Assembly (NCBI GenBank): GCA_018813685.1
Contig: JAHJAV010000107.1
Coordinates: 1 to 39,000 of the forward strand
DNA length: 39,000 nt
Direction of reading: 5' to 3'
Source: Nanobdellota archaeon
GTDB taxonomy: Archaea > Nanobdellota > Nanobdellia > Woesearchaeales > JACPBV01
Shown: positions 6,785 to 15,634 of the stretch, in pieces
Numbering within the stretch: position 1 is the stretch's first letter
Layout of the letters: the number at the start of each line of letters is the position of its first letter
Notes under the pieces: model-generated
Told to the model about the DNA's origin: nothing
The model's input: the letters and a program-made list of their open reading frames with translations, nothing else
The model's database searches: none
Translations under genes and position numbers: made by a program

Positions 6785-9112
6785 TTATGAAATTTTCTTG
6801 TTTTTCCGTTTTATCAGTTCATTTATTATCTTAACAGCTGATAAAGCATCCTTCCCATAAGCTGCCTTTATCTGTGAAGCATAATCATCTGTAACAACAG
6901 CGCCTCCAACTATCACAGGCACATTGATATTCTTTAACCTTAATTCCTTTATAACATTTTCCATTTCCATAACTGTAGTTGTCATCAAAGCAGATAAAGC
7001 AACAATATCCGGCTTCTTATCAACAACCTCCTCAATTATCTTTTTGGTCTTTACATTAGCCCCCAGATCAATCACATTATAATTATGGCTCTCTAACAAA
7101 GCAATCACAATATTCTTTCCAATATCATGTATATCATTCTCAACAGTTGCAAAAAGAACAGTCCCTTTCTCTTTGCCGCCCTCAAGAATAAGCGCTTTCT
7201 TCAGCCTTGAAAAAGCCTTTTTCATAGCCTCAGCAGACAAAAGCACATTAGGTAAAAAATACTCTTTACAGTTAAACTTCTTTCCAACCTCATGCAAAGC
7301 ATCGATCAATATGTCATTTATCTTCATAGCCTTTAGTTCTTTTAATGCACTGTCTATGATCGAGACAATATTATCTTTATCCCCTAATAAGATAGCATGA
7401 TATAGTTTCTTCTCAGAAGACAAATTCTTATAATCCTCTTTCTTTGCCTTCTTTACATCAATTGAAATATCAGTCTCTTCCTGAAGTATATTATCTAGTG
7501 GATTTAATATAGCCAGGTCCAGCCCAACTTGATGAGCCTTAGTAAAAAACTTAGAGTTGATCTCCCTTCTATTAGGCAGCCCATGCGAGATATTGCTTAC
7601 ACCTAATATGGTCTTATATCCTAATTTCTTAATCTCGTTTACAGCCTCAAGTATTATCTTTTCATTCTCTGGATTTGTAGCAATCGTCAGTACTAAACTA
7701 TCAACAATAATATCCTCTTTCTTAATTCCAATCTTCAAAGCCCTGTCAATTATCTTCTTTGCAATCTCTATTCTTTTCTCCACAGTTTTAGGAATCCCAG
7801 ATTCATCTAAACAAAGCGCAATAATAGCAGCACCATACTTCTTAGCCAATGGCAGCACAGATTGTAAACTTTTTTCAGAGCCATGCACAGAATTTATCAA
7901 ACATTTTCCATCACATCTCTTCAAAGCTTCTTCCAAGGCAGCAGCATTAGACGTATCTATTACTAAAGGAATATTAACAACATTCTGCGCATCTTCAATT
8001 GCTTTAGGCAATATCTTAGTTTCATCACCACCAGCAACACCTACATTGATATCAAGCAAAGAAGCTCCTTCCTCAGCCTGCTGCACAGCCTGATTTCTTA
8101 TATAATCAGTCTTTCCCTCTTTTATCTCAGAAATAAAATTCTTCCTGTTAGTCGGATTTATCCTTTCTCCAACAATCAAAGTAGGTCTAACCGTCAATGT
8201 TTTTGTCCTTGAACAAAGTTTAGTCTCAAGTTTAATCTCACGCTTTACAGGCTTTAATTTCTTAACTCTAGAGCAAATCTCTTTGATAAAATCAGGGTTT
8301 GTCCCGCAACATCCGCCTACAATATTAGCACCTAACTTAACAAACTTCTCAGCATAATCAGCAAATCTCGAAATATGATAATCCCACACTGTCTCTTTAC
8401 CCACTAGCTTTGGCAGCCCCGCATTTGGCTCTAGCATTATTGGCTTGTTTGTATTCTTAACAATAATCTTAGCAGTTTCATACATACCTTCTGGCCCATC
8501 TGAACAATTAACTCCGATAATATCAGCCCCCAAGGTATCAGCAATAACAACATAAGTTTCAACATCTGTTCCAGTAGTTGTTCTTCCATCCTGTATTGTC
8601 ATTGAGCTTATCACAGGCCCTGAAAAAACCTCTTTAGCAGCAATAAGAGCAGCCTTTAATTCCTTAATATCAGATATGGTCTCAATAATCAGCAGATCAG
8701 CATCAGCCAAAGCAGAGATCTGCTCTTTATACACAGAATATGCATTATCAAAACTTAACTTGCCTAATGGCTCGATAAACTCCCCTAAGGGTCCAACATC
8801 CCCTACTACAAAACAATTAGGACAAGCTTCACGAGCATTCTTAACAGCAGCTTTATTTATCTCTTTAATTTTATCCTGTAATCCATACTTCTCTAATTTT
8901 AATCTATGCGCTCCAAAAGTATTAGTAATAACTAAATCAGCTCCAGCATCAGCATATGCCTTATGAACCTTCTTAACAATCTCAGGATTAGATATGTTTA
9001 ACTCATCAGGACATCCTTTTGTAAATCCATACTTCTGCAGCATAGTGCCCATAGCTCCATCTATTACAAACACTCTATCTTTCAATTCCTGCAAAATCTT
9101 ATCGTTAGTCAT
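6785..9112 (-). CDS. metH: Cobalamin-dependent methionine synthase (MetH) lacking the reactivation domain
   Basis: At 775 residues it has the first four MetH modules. The homocysteine-binding barrel is at about 1-290, with zinc ligands C203 (GVNCSDGPEG) and C268/C269 (GGCCGT). The pterin-binding barrel starts at LIVGERINPTNRKNF (about 312). A cap helix region at about 580-640 follows. The B12-binding Rossmann domain carries DIHDIGKNI, with cobalt-ligand H662. The C-terminal AdoMet-binding reactivation domain of E. coli MetH (about 1227 residues) is absent, as in several anaerobes. It needs cobalamin, and oxidised cob(II)alamin would need another reductant. A GAGG ribosome binding site lies about 11 nt upstream, and a TATA-like TTTTTAAATA lies 45-55 nt upstream. 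Confidence 0.93.
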   Translation of the reverse strand: MTNDKILQELKDRVFVIDGAMGTMLQKYGFTKGCPDELNISNPEIVKKVHKAYADAGADLVITNTFGAHRLKLEKYGLQDKIKEINKAAVKNAREACPNCFVVGDVGPLGEFIEPLGKLSFDNAYSVYKEQISALADADLLIIETISDIKELKAALIAAKEVFSGPVISSMTIQDGRTTTGTDVETYVVIADTLGADIIGVNCSDGPEGMYETAKIIVKNTNKPIMLEPNAGLPKLVGKETVWDYHISRFADYAEKFVKLGANIVGGCCGTNPDFIKEICSRVKKLKPVKREIKLETKLCSRTKTLTVRPTLIVGERINPTNRKNFISEIKEGKTDYIRNQAVQQAEEGASLLDINVGVAGGDETKILPKAIEDAQNVVNIPLVIDTSNAAALEEALKRCDGKCLINSVHGSEKSLQSVLPLAKKYGAAIIALCLDESGIPKTVEKRIEIAKKIIDRALKIGIKKEDIIVDSLVLTIATNPENEKIILEAVNEIKKLGYKTILGVSNISHGLPNRREINSKFFTKAHQVGLDLAILNPLDNILQEETDISIDVKKAKKEDYKNLSSEKKLYHAILLGDKDNIVSIIDSALKELKAMKINDILIDALHEVGKKFNCKEYFLPNVLLSAEAMKKAFSRLKKALILEGGKEKGTVLFATVENDIHDIGKNIVIALLESHNYNVIDLGANVKTKKIIEEVVDKKPDIVALSALMTTTVMEMENVIKELRLKNINVPVIVGGAVVTDDYASQIKAAYGKDALSAVKIINELIKRKNKKIS

Positions 9113-9229
9113 AATATAGTCTAACCTCTATCCATTTATTAACTTTTCTTAGAATATGTATTTAAAAATGTTATTGAGTATATTATTCCAATGAGAATAA
9201 TCATTAAACTATCTTATTCCAATTACATT

Positions 9230-9931
9230 TTACTGGCTGTCTATTGACTCACTAATCTTCTTTTTCAATTGGATAAATTTCTCATCAAACTTTATATCTT
9301 TTCTTCTTGGTCTTGGGAAACTGATTACAAACTCTTTTGTAAGATGTTTGTCTTGTATTAATAAGGTCCTATCAGACAAAAAGATAGCCTCTTCAATTGA
9401 ATGAGTCACAAACAGAATTGTCTTTTTCTGCTCGTGCCATATCTTTAGCAGCCATTGCTGCATTTTTTCCCTATTATATACATCTAGAGCACCATACGGC
9501 TCATCCATAAGGATAAGTTCAGGATTTGCTGCTAATGTCCTTGCTAGCGCTACTCTTTGGACTTGCCCACCAGATAGCTCAAAGGGGTATTTATTCTTCT
9601 TATCCTCTAAAGAAGTCACCTTTAAGAAATGATCAACTAACTTAGTATCCTTTAGGCCAAAACATATATTATTCCTTACATTAAGCCACGGAAACACAGC
9701 ATAATTTTGAAAAACAAATCCTATCTCATCTGGCTTATCAATCCCCCCTTTATAATCAATAAACCCTGCAATCGCATTTAGTAATGTAGTTTTGCCACAA
9801 CCAGACTTGCCTACTATAGACACAAATTCTCCTTTTTTCAATTCTAGCCTCAAATTCTCAATCACTAAATAACCACCATATCTCACATTCAGGTCTTTAA
9901 TCACTAAGCTGTTCAAATCTTCTCTATCCAT
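9230..9931 (-). CDS. ABC transporter ATPase, SsuB/TauB-like
   Basis: This is the nucleotide-binding subunit of an importer. Walker A is GKSGCGKTTLL (about 38-48), the Q-loop lies in FVFQNYAVFPWLNV, the signature is LSGGQVQRVALAR, Walker B is LILMDEPYGALD, and the switch His is in FVTHSIEEAI. At 233 residues it is full length. It overlaps the upstream permease gene by 19 nt, and the order SBP-permease-ATPase on one strand makes a clear operon. This subfamily (nitrate/sulfonate/taurine) moves small anionic or thiamine-precursor-like solutes; the actual substrate is unknown. Confidence 0.93.
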   Translation of the reverse strand: MDREDLNSLVIKDLNVRYGGYLVIENLRLELKKGEFVSIVGKSGCGKTTLLNAIAGFIDYKGGIDKPDEIGFVFQNYAVFPWLNVRNNICFGLKDTKLVDHFLKVTSLEDKKNKYPFELSGGQVQRVALARTLAANPELILMDEPYGALDVYNREKMQQWLLKIWHEQKKTILFVTHSIEEAIFLSDRTLLIQDKHLTKEFVISFPRPRRKDIKFDEKFIQLKKKISESIDSQ

Positions 9932-10674
9932 GGTAATGTCCTCCTAATCATCCTAATAAAGATAAAATCAGTTAATGCTCCAAGCAAACCTAATAGGATC
10001 AAGCCTACAATCATCTTATCGATTCTATAAGCCAAATGTGATACAGATATTAGATAGCCTATTCCACTAGATGCTCCTGCTAGTTCAGACACAAATACCA
10101 TAATAAATGCTATTGCAATTCCATTTCTAATGCCTGCTACTATAAATGGAAGGGAAGCAGGCAATATCACTCTAAACCATTTTGTTATGATTGATTTTGT
10201 CAATAATGAACTAGATTGTAAGTAATGAACTGGAATCCTAGAAGAGCCAATATGTGTATTGATCCATACCGGAAAAAACACTGCAAAGCTAATGGAAAAT
10301 AATTTTGCTCCTTCCCCAATCCCAAACCACGCAATAACTAATGGAATTATCGCAACAGCCGGAAAAGACCTAAAAATCTGGAGTAAAGGGCTAAACGACT
10401 TATCATAGAGATTATTTCTTCCAGTCAATAACCCTATTATAATTCCTGCAACACTTCCCATCAACAGTCCAAATAAAACCCTCCATATGCTGGATTTGAT
10501 ATGCAGGATAATCTCCCCGCTTCTTAATAGCTCAGTAAAAGACAGAAATACCTTTGTTGGCGGAGGAAACAAAGAACTATTTACTAAACCGCTGTTTGAT
10601 AGAATCTGCAATAAACTAATAAATACTAAAAGGGGTAATAAAAAATAAATTCTTTTTATGTTTTTGAGCAGCAT
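9913..10674 (-). CDS. ABC transporter permease, SsuC/TauC-like
   Basis: The permease has 253 residues with about six membrane helices. It belongs to the BPD_transp_1 fold, with the coupling-loop EAA-like region around residues 150-180 (SSLLTKSIITKWFRVILPASLPFIVAGIRNGIAIAF). The N-terminal helix is LLPLLVFISLLQIL. It begins 10 nt after the substrate-binding protein gene and overlaps the ATPase gene, so the three are translated from one message. It pairs with the adjacent ATPase to import the solute bound by the lipoprotein. Confidence 0.92.
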   Translation of the reverse strand: MLLKNIKRIYFLLPLLVFISLLQILSNSGLVNSSLFPPPTKVFLSFTELLRSGEIILHIKSSIWRVLFGLLMGSVAGIIIGLLTGRNNLYDKSFSPLLQIFRSFPAVAIIPLVIAWFGIGEGAKLFSISFAVFFPVWINTHIGSSRIPVHYLQSSSLLTKSIITKWFRVILPASLPFIVAGIRNGIAIAFIMVFVSELAGASSGIGYLISVSHLAYRIDKMIVGLILLGLLGALTDFIFIRMIRRTLPWIEKI

Positions 10675-10683
10675 TTTCCATTT

Positions 10684-11682
10684 TTATATTGTAACATACT
10701 CTAGTTTGATATCTTTTAATGGCTCAGAGTAGATATATTCCCTAAAATCAGGTATTTTTGTATCAGCAGCTACTTTCCCTGTTTCTATCGCCCATTGTGC
10801 TTCTTCAGTTAAATACCTTAAAAGCAGCTCATTAAGAGCAGGCCTGAACACAAAATTACCCCAAATAGCTTCAACAGTATCTCTATCCTGCTTCGTGTCT
10901 CTTGCCACAATTGATATAGCTTCTTGAGGATTTTTTTCTATAAACTCAGATGATTTTACCAGGCTGATCAATAACTTTCTCACAACGAGTGGATTTTTTT
11001 CAACCCATTCCCTATCTGCATTTAGTACATACAATTCAGAGTAAAGTAAATCATCTTTAAAGGTAATTGCATCTTCCCCTAATTTCTGTTCTGCAAAAAA
11101 AGCAAAAGGATCAAAGATTGCTATAGCATCTACTGTGCCGCTTTTTAAAGCCATAGGCATATCCTCTGGGTTTTGGCTGATTATTTCAACATCTTTAATT
11201 CCATATTTTTTTAAAAAATTATATGTATAAAATTCAGGTCCCCCGCCAAAAGACGTAGCTAATTTTCTCTTTTTAGCCTTGAAATATTCAGTCGGAGTGT
11301 CCAGACCTTCTTGCTTTCTTGCTACAACCCTCACCTCATTTATAGTTCTCTCCACCATTTGTGCAAGAATATAATATTCATTGCCTTGCAATGATGAATA
11401 TGTAACTGGTACCTCGCCGCTCACTGCCATATCAAGGGATCCTGCTAAGAAAGCTTGTAAAGCAAATTTACCTCCTGTAAATTCAACTAATTCTATATTT
11501 AATCCTTGTTCTTCAAAAAAGCCCTTTTCTCTAGCAATCAGCATAAGCGCATTTGGAAGGCCAACTTGTACCCCAATAGTTATTGGTTTGTTTTCCAATA
11601 CAACATTTCCAGTAATCTTATTAGTATTACATCCACTGATAATTACAATTATAAATATACTCCATAAAAGATATTTCTTCAT
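10684..11682 (-). CDS. ABC transporter substrate-binding lipoprotein, NMT1/SsuA-like
   Basis: The protein has 332 residues. An N-terminal lipoprotein signal (MKKYLLWSIFIIVIISGC) puts the lipid-anchor Cys at 18. The mature part follows the SsuA/TauA/NMT1 pattern: ITIGVQVGLPNALMLIAREKGFFEEQGLNIELVEF, then GKFALQAFLAGSLDMA. The ligand is probably a sulfonate, nitrate-like anion or thiamine precursor; the sequence does not decide. It is the first gene of the operon. A GGGTGGT ribosome binding site sits about 6 nt upstream, and a TATA box and a palindrome face the divergent regulator gene. Confidence 0.9.
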   Translation of the reverse strand: MKKYLLWSIFIIVIISGCNTNKITGNVVLENKPITIGVQVGLPNALMLIAREKGFFEEQGLNIELVEFTGGKFALQAFLAGSLDMAVSGEVPVTYSSLQGNEYYILAQMVERTINEVRVVARKQEGLDTPTEYFKAKKRKLATSFGGGPEFYTYNFLKKYGIKDVEIISQNPEDMPMALKSGTVDAIAIFDPFAFFAEQKLGEDAITFKDDLLYSELYVLNADREWVEKNPLVVRKLLISLVKSSEFIEKNPQEAISIVARDTKQDRDTVEAIWGNFVFRPALNELLLRYLTEEAQWAIETGKVAADTKIPDFREYIYSEPLKDIKLEYVTI

Positions 11683-11714
11683 ATTCTACCACCCTAATTT
11701 ACTTGAAATCAACA

Positions 11715-11729
11715 TTTAATATATAAAAA
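11715..11729 (-). promoter_or_regulatory. TATA box of the ABC importer operon
   Basis: Read on the minus strand, TTTTTATATATTAAA lies about 33-47 nt upstream of the ATG at 11682. Transcription would start near 11695, giving a short leader that contains the GGGTGGT ribosome binding site. Confidence 0.55.
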
Positions 11730-11735
11730 CTAGGT

Positions 11736-11750
11736 GTCCAATAGTTGGAC
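11736..11750. promoter_or_regulatory. Perfect palindrome GTCCAA-TAG-TTGGAC, candidate TrmB-type operator
   Basis: Six-bp perfect arms are separated by 3 nt. The site lies between the two divergent promoters, directly upstream of the importer TATA box and about 15 nt upstream of the regulator TATA box (TTTAAATA, 11765-11772). That position would let the adjacent regulator act on both genes. Binding is inferred. Confidence 0.55.
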
Positions 11751-11794
11751 TACTCAAAGAAAGATTTAAATACGACAACATATTCCAATATCCT

Positions 11795-12550
11795 ATGGAT
11801 ATATCAATCTTAGAAAAAATAGGCTTAAGCAAAGCAGAAACCAAAGTATATCTTGCTTTATTAAATCTGGGTTCAGTTCCATCTGGAAAAATAGTGGGAG
11901 AAACAAACTTAAGAAAATCAACAGTCTATGAAAGTATTAAAAGGCTGCAAAATAAAGGGTTAGTCTCTTACATTATAAAAAAAGGGATGAAATATTTCGA
12001 AGCTGCAGATCCTAATAGGATTATCGATTTTATTGAAGAGCAGGAAAGAAGATTGAAACAAACAAAAAAAGAAGCCAATAACTTAATACCTCAATTAAAA
12101 GAAGGGCTGGATATCTTAAAACCTCAGGCAGAAGCACATGTTTTGGTCGGAATTGAAGGTTTTAAAACAATGAGAAGAGATGCATTAAGAAACTCCGCAG
12201 GAGATCATATGCTTATTGGTGCAATTGGCAGGGAATATGAAGTAATACCTGGATTCTTTAAAGAGTGGAACAAACAAAGGCAAAAAAAGAAGATTCAATT
12301 TAAGATACTTCACAAAGAAAGTGCGAGAGAACATATCATGTCCAATCCAGGATTTATGGGTAAGTACTTCAAAACAAAATTTCTTCCTGAGGAATTAGAG
12401 AGCCCAGCAGTCATTAACATTTATGGAGATAGAGTTGTAAATGTTTTATGGAAAAAGGGGTATCCTATCTTATTCTTATTAATAAACAAAGAAATTGCAG
12501 ATTCATATAGAAAATATTTTGATTATCTATGGAAAATTGCTAAAGAATAA
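11795..12550 (+). CDS. TrmB-family transcriptional regulator, divergent from the importer
   Basis: The winged helix-turn-helix occupies about residues 1-75 (ILEKIGLSKAETKVYLALLNLG, then RKSTVYESIKRLQNKGLVSY). A coiled-coil segment follows (IIDFIEEQERRLKQTKKEANNL), and the C-terminal part (about 110-251) resembles the phospholipase-D-like effector domain of TrmB-type regulators. The order is typical of this archaeal family, which senses sugars or other solutes. It is leaderless, with its TATA box 23-30 nt upstream. Divergence from the ABC operon with a palindrome between suggests control of that importer by its imported solute (inference). Confidence 0.88.
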   Translation: MDISILEKIGLSKAETKVYLALLNLGSVPSGKIVGETNLRKSTVYESIKRLQNKGLVSYIIKKGMKYFEAADPNRIIDFIEEQERRLKQTKKEANNLIPQLKEGLDILKPQAEAHVLVGIEGFKTMRRDALRNSAGDHMLIGAIGREYEVIPGFFKEWNKQRQKKKIQFKILHKESAREHIMSNPGFMGKYFKTKFLPEELESPAVINIYGDRVVNVLWKKGYPILFLLINKEIADSYRKYFDYLWKIAKE

Positions 12551-12575
12551 TTCACATCAGAATAACTTACCTTGC

Positions 12576-12698
12576 TTAAAGTTTTCCAATAGCCTCTAAC
12601 AACTCCCTGTGTCCTTCTATAAGGTTATTAAACTTTCTTAATTCTTCTTCAACAATCTTATACTTTTCCTTATCTTTTAAATTCCTTGATTTTGCCAT
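12576..12698 (-). CDS. 40-residue charged protein overlapping the Doc gene end
   Basis: This ORF, missed by the track, starts at an ATG inside the end of the Doc-like gene (+1 frame). It encodes MAKSRNLKDKEKYKIVEEELRK... to ...LLEAIGKL. It is a highly charged, probably single amphipathic helix or coiled coil. The overlap of 29 nt suggests translational coupling. It may be a partner or antidote of the Doc-like protein, although canonical Phd antitoxins are encoded upstream. I recognise no family. Confidence 0.5.
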   Translation of the reverse strand: MAKSRNLKDKEKYKIVEEELRKFNNLIEGHRELLEAIGKL

Positions 12699-13071
12699 TT
12701 TTTATCCACTCCTTGATTTCTTCATCAGTATAGTAGTTTTCCCTAACGCCCTGCATGGGCCTTGCATACTGGGGGTCATCTTTGATTCCAAACTTTCCTT
12801 TATTTGCTTTTATGAAGTATTTTGTAGTGATAAAAGCTGTTCTTCTGTTTCCGCTTGCAAAGGCATGCTCTTGTACAAGTCCCTTAAAGAGGCAAACAGC
12901 CTTATCATAAATATCCCCTTCAGTTTCCTTGCATCGATTTATTATATTTGAAATAATTCCTGGCTTTAAAACTTGAGCTTTATCCGCTTTCTTAACTTTA
13001 ATCATATTAAGTACTAGGATATTATATTCGATGATTTGTTCGGCTATAGGGTATATAATATTATCTTCCAT
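12670..13071 (-). CDS. Doc-like Fic-fold protein with altered active-site motif
   Basis: The 133-residue protein has the size and layout of death-on-curing (Doc) toxins. The core motif is HAFASGNRRTAF at residues 69-80. The usual motif is HxFx(D/N)(A/G)N(K/G)R; here Ser73 replaces the acidic/Asn residue that holds the metal-bound phosphate, while H69, G74, N75 and R77 remain. This suggests altered or weakened transferase activity. The N-terminal helices (IAEQIIEYNILVLNMIK) and YTDEEIKEWIKNGKIKEF at the end are Doc-like. No upstream Phd/AbrB antitoxin is visible; the 40-residue ORF downstream is the only candidate partner. Confidence 0.75.
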   Translation of the reverse strand: MEDNIIYPIAEQIIEYNILVLNMIKVKKADKAQVLKPGIISNIINRCKETEGDIYDKAVCLFKGLVQEHAFASGNRRTAFITTKYFIKANKGKFGIKDDPQYARPMQGVRENYYTDEEIKEWIKNGKIKEFKR

Positions 13072-13118
13072 TAGAATTATATTATGTGCATATTAATATA
13101 AATCTTTTGTTTTAAGCT

Positions 13119-13718
13119 TCACATCAGAATAAACTTCTCTAAGTCCATTGTCCTGCTCTTTTCGACCATATCTACAAAGTATTTATGCACCCTTAAATCC
13201 TTAGTCAATTCAGGGTGAAAAGTAGACGCTAGTAATCTTCCTTTCTGCTCGATAAAGACAGGATTTCCCTCAAACTCAGAGAGTATCTTGCATCCATCAT
13301 GAACACCACTTATCACAGGCGCTCTTATGAAAATACCCCTAAATGGCTTATCAAAAATATTCAATTCAGCCTCAAAGCTGTCTACTTGTCGGCCATATTC
13401 ATTCCTCTTTACAGAAATATCCATCAGCCCTAATTTGATCTGCTTGCTCCCTACAATCTCCTTAGCTAATAATATAGCCCCCGCACAAGTTCCATAAATT
13501 GGCATTCCCTGCTCATATCTAAACTTGATAGCCTTATCAAGTCCATATTCTTTCATAAGTTTTCCAATAGTAGTTGATTCACCGCCTGGAATGATCAATC
13601 CATTGATCTCATCCAGATCATGTGGCAGCTTGACTAGAACAACATCAACTTCGCACTTCTTAAGTGCTTCAACATGCTCTTTTACAGAACCTTGTAAAGC
13701 AAGTACTCCTATCTTCAT
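13119..13718 (-). CDS. pdxT: PLP synthase glutaminase subunit (PdxT)
   Basis: This class-I glutaminase releases ammonia from glutamine and passes it to PdxS. Start chosen at ATG (MKIGVLALQGSVKEHVEAL), not the TTG at 13730 in the track, because the family begins at this motif. Nucleophile Cys is in IYGTCAGAI, and the His-Glu pair is in STFHPELTKD. GLIIPGGESTTIGKL is the oxyanion and binding loop region. Length of about 199 residues is normal. It follows pdxS directly, 5 nt after its stop, in the usual archaeal order. Confidence 0.95.
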   Translation of the reverse strand: MKIGVLALQGSVKEHVEALKKCEVDVVLVKLPHDLDEINGLIIPGGESTTIGKLMKEYGLDKAIKFRYEQGMPIYGTCAGAILLAKEIVGSKQIKLGLMDISVKRNEYGRQVDSFEAELNIFDKPFRGIFIRAPVISGVHDGCKILSEFEGNPVFIEQKGRLLASTFHPELTKDLRVHKYFVDMVEKSRTMDLEKFILM

Positions 13719-13723
13719 AAGGA

Positions 13724-14611
13724 TTACCAACCCCTATCTGCCATCTTAACATCTAGCTTAGAAATCTCTAGCCCAGGCATAGCTTCACCTAAACCTTCAG
13801 AAGCCTTTGCAATTATCTTAGCATCATTAAAATGAGTAGTAGCTTGCACTATCGCATGGGCTCTTGCTTTTGGATCCTTGCTCTTAAATATCCCAGACCC
13901 TACAAAAACACCATCTACACCTAACTGCATGCACAAAGCAGCATCAGCAGGAGTTGCAATTCCGCCTGCAGCAAAATTCACAACAGGCAATCTCCTTAAC
14001 TTTCTTACTTCCTCAACTAATCTTAAAGGAACCCTGCATTCATCAGCAACCCTTCTTAGATTAGAATCTTTCAGAGAAGCTATCTCTTCATTTACAGTCC
14101 TTATATGCCTTACAGCCTCTACAATATTGCCCGTGCCAGCTTCTCCTTTTGTTCTTATCATAGCAGCACCTTCATTGATACGCCTTAAAGCCTCGCCCAG
14201 ATTAGTGCATCCGCATACAAAAGGAACATTAAACTTATGCTTGTCAACATGAAATTTATTATCTGCAGGAGTCAATACCTCAGATTCATCAATATAATCA
14301 ACACCTAATGCTTCTAGAATTTGTGCTTCAACAAAATGTCCTATCCTGCACTTAGCCATAACAGGTATTGTAACAGCTGCCATTATCTCTTTTATCTTAG
14401 AAGGATCAGACATACGGGCAACTCCGCCCTGAGCTCTTATATCAGAAGGAACTCTTTCAAGAGCCATAACAGCAACAGCACCTGCCTTTTCAGCTATCTT
14501 AGCCTGCTCTGCATCAACAACATCCATTATGACGCCGCCTTTTAGCATCTCAGCTAATCCCTTTTTCAAAGCAAATGTCCCTTTCTCTAGTTTTTTATCC
14601 ATTCTTACCAC
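13724..14611 (-). CDS. pdxS: PLP synthase lyase subunit (PdxS)
   Basis: PdxS condenses ribose 5-phosphate, glyceraldehyde 3-phosphate and ammonia into pyridoxal 5'-phosphate, as a dodecamer with PdxT. Family blocks are all present: [39 protein letters not shown] (Schiff-base Lys), [30 protein letters not shown] (second Lys) and [16 protein letters not shown]. At 295 residues it is full length. A GTG start lies 4 nt after GGAGGG; an ATG nine nt downstream (MDKKLEK) is an alternative start with 13-nt spacing. PLP from this pair serves IscS and other enzymes, and the route needs no DXP. Confidence 0.96.
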   Translation of the reverse strand: MVRMDKKLEKGTFALKKGLAEMLKGGVIMDVVDAEQAKIAEKAGAVAVMALERVPSDIRAQGGVARMSDPSKIKEIMAAVTIPVMAKCRIGHFVEAQILEALGVDYIDESEVLTPADNKFHVDKHKFNVPFVCGCTNLGEALRRINEGAAMIRTKGEAGTGNIVEAVRHIRTVNEEIASLKDSNLRRVADECRVPLRLVEEVRKLRRLPVVNFAAGGIATPADAALCMQLGVDGVFVGSGIFKSKDPKARAHAIVQATTHFNDAKIIAKASEGLGEAMPGLEISKLDVKMADRGW

Positions 14612-14689
14612 ACAACCCTCCTTCAGAATTCCTTAGCTATTTATAAATCTTATCCCTTTTGTTGTGAACAGTATGATTGGAAATCTCCT

Positions 14690-15544
14690 TTAGAAGAATT
14701 CTCTTGAAAATTCTCTCAACCTCTTTACCAATTCAGTATCTTGGATATTCATCACTTCCCGTCCTAATTTCTGTTGTGCAACAATTGGATCTACCTTTGG
14801 TGTGTAATCCCATTTTTGAGAAGCATAATATCTAGCACGTTCTCTATCTTGCATTACACCTGCCACAGCTAAATCTGCTTCAAACAATCCTTCAGGGATA
14901 TATAATCCCTTATTTTTTTTGAATACTCTTAAGTGAAATGGTTCTCCTTTACTACTTGATCTATCAGTTCTGTCTAGTACCATATCCAATCCAACTAGTT
15001 TAGGATCAAATCCCAAGAAAAAGTTCTGTTCTCCATCATCAATTAAATGCCCTTTTTCTTTTATTAAATTATAGACGAGGGCTTTAAATCTAAAATTCTC
15101 TCTAAATCCAAGACTACATTTATCTATGAACACATCTATTCCACTTTGAATTTCTGGAGGTACTATTTTCATAGCATCCCCCCAATAATCTACCACGCTC
15201 AACCATTGAACTGGATATACTCTTCTCTGTCCATCTGGCGGTCCATCTTTTCCCTCTGGTGTAAAATCACGGAAACCAAATCCTACTGGAAACTCAACTC
15301 CTTCGTTTCTATCTACTAAAAATGGAGCTCCATGCTCATACTGTAAGTTAACTTGAACTTGAGTACCAGCACCAATTCCTCTAGAAATTATTGTTTCTCC
15401 CCCTGAACCAGGATAATAAGTTAATAAATCTAAATTAGTAGGATTTATAACTTGCCTTAGTTGATCCCATCTTCTTTCTGCATCAGGACTCCAACATTGA
15501 CTTTCATACTCACCCAAAGGTATACCTTTCTTTGTTTCTGACAT
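14690..15544 (-). CDS. Unidentified 284-residue cytoplasmic protein
   Basis: No signal peptide or membrane helix is visible. The central stretch NPTNLDLLTYYPGSGGETIISRGIG followed by GTQVQVNLQYE hints at a degenerate Rossmann/methyltransferase fold (strand, PGSGGE loop, strand), but the link is weak. Other notable motifs are FPVGFGFRDFTPEGKDGPPDG and LGFDPKLVGLDMVLDRTD. The gene has its own TATA box (TTTATAAA, about 15567-15576) about 25 nt upstream of its ATG, which supports it being a real, leaderless monocistron. I recognise no family. Confidence 0.7.
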   Translation of the reverse strand: MSETKKGIPLGEYESQCWSPDAERRWDQLRQVINPTNLDLLTYYPGSGGETIISRGIGAGTQVQVNLQYEHGAPFLVDRNEGVEFPVGFGFRDFTPEGKDGPPDGQRRVYPVQWLSVVDYWGDAMKIVPPEIQSGIDVFIDKCSLGFRENFRFKALVYNLIKEKGHLIDDGEQNFFLGFDPKLVGLDMVLDRTDRSSSKGEPFHLRVFKKNKGLYIPEGLFEADLAVAGVMQDRERARYYASQKWDYTPKVDPIVAQQKLGREVMNIQDTELVKRLREFSREFF

Positions 15545-15634
15545 TCTTTTTAGGAAAACTTAAACATTTATAAATCTTGCTATTAAGTTACTATTATACA
15601 GTAAGAAAATTATTATTAAATAAAAAAGATATAG

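Noticed and set aside
7557-8093. 178-residue plus-strand ORF
   Set aside because: It is antisense to metH, has low-complexity Ser/Ile-rich translation and no start signals. It is a shadow of the real gene.
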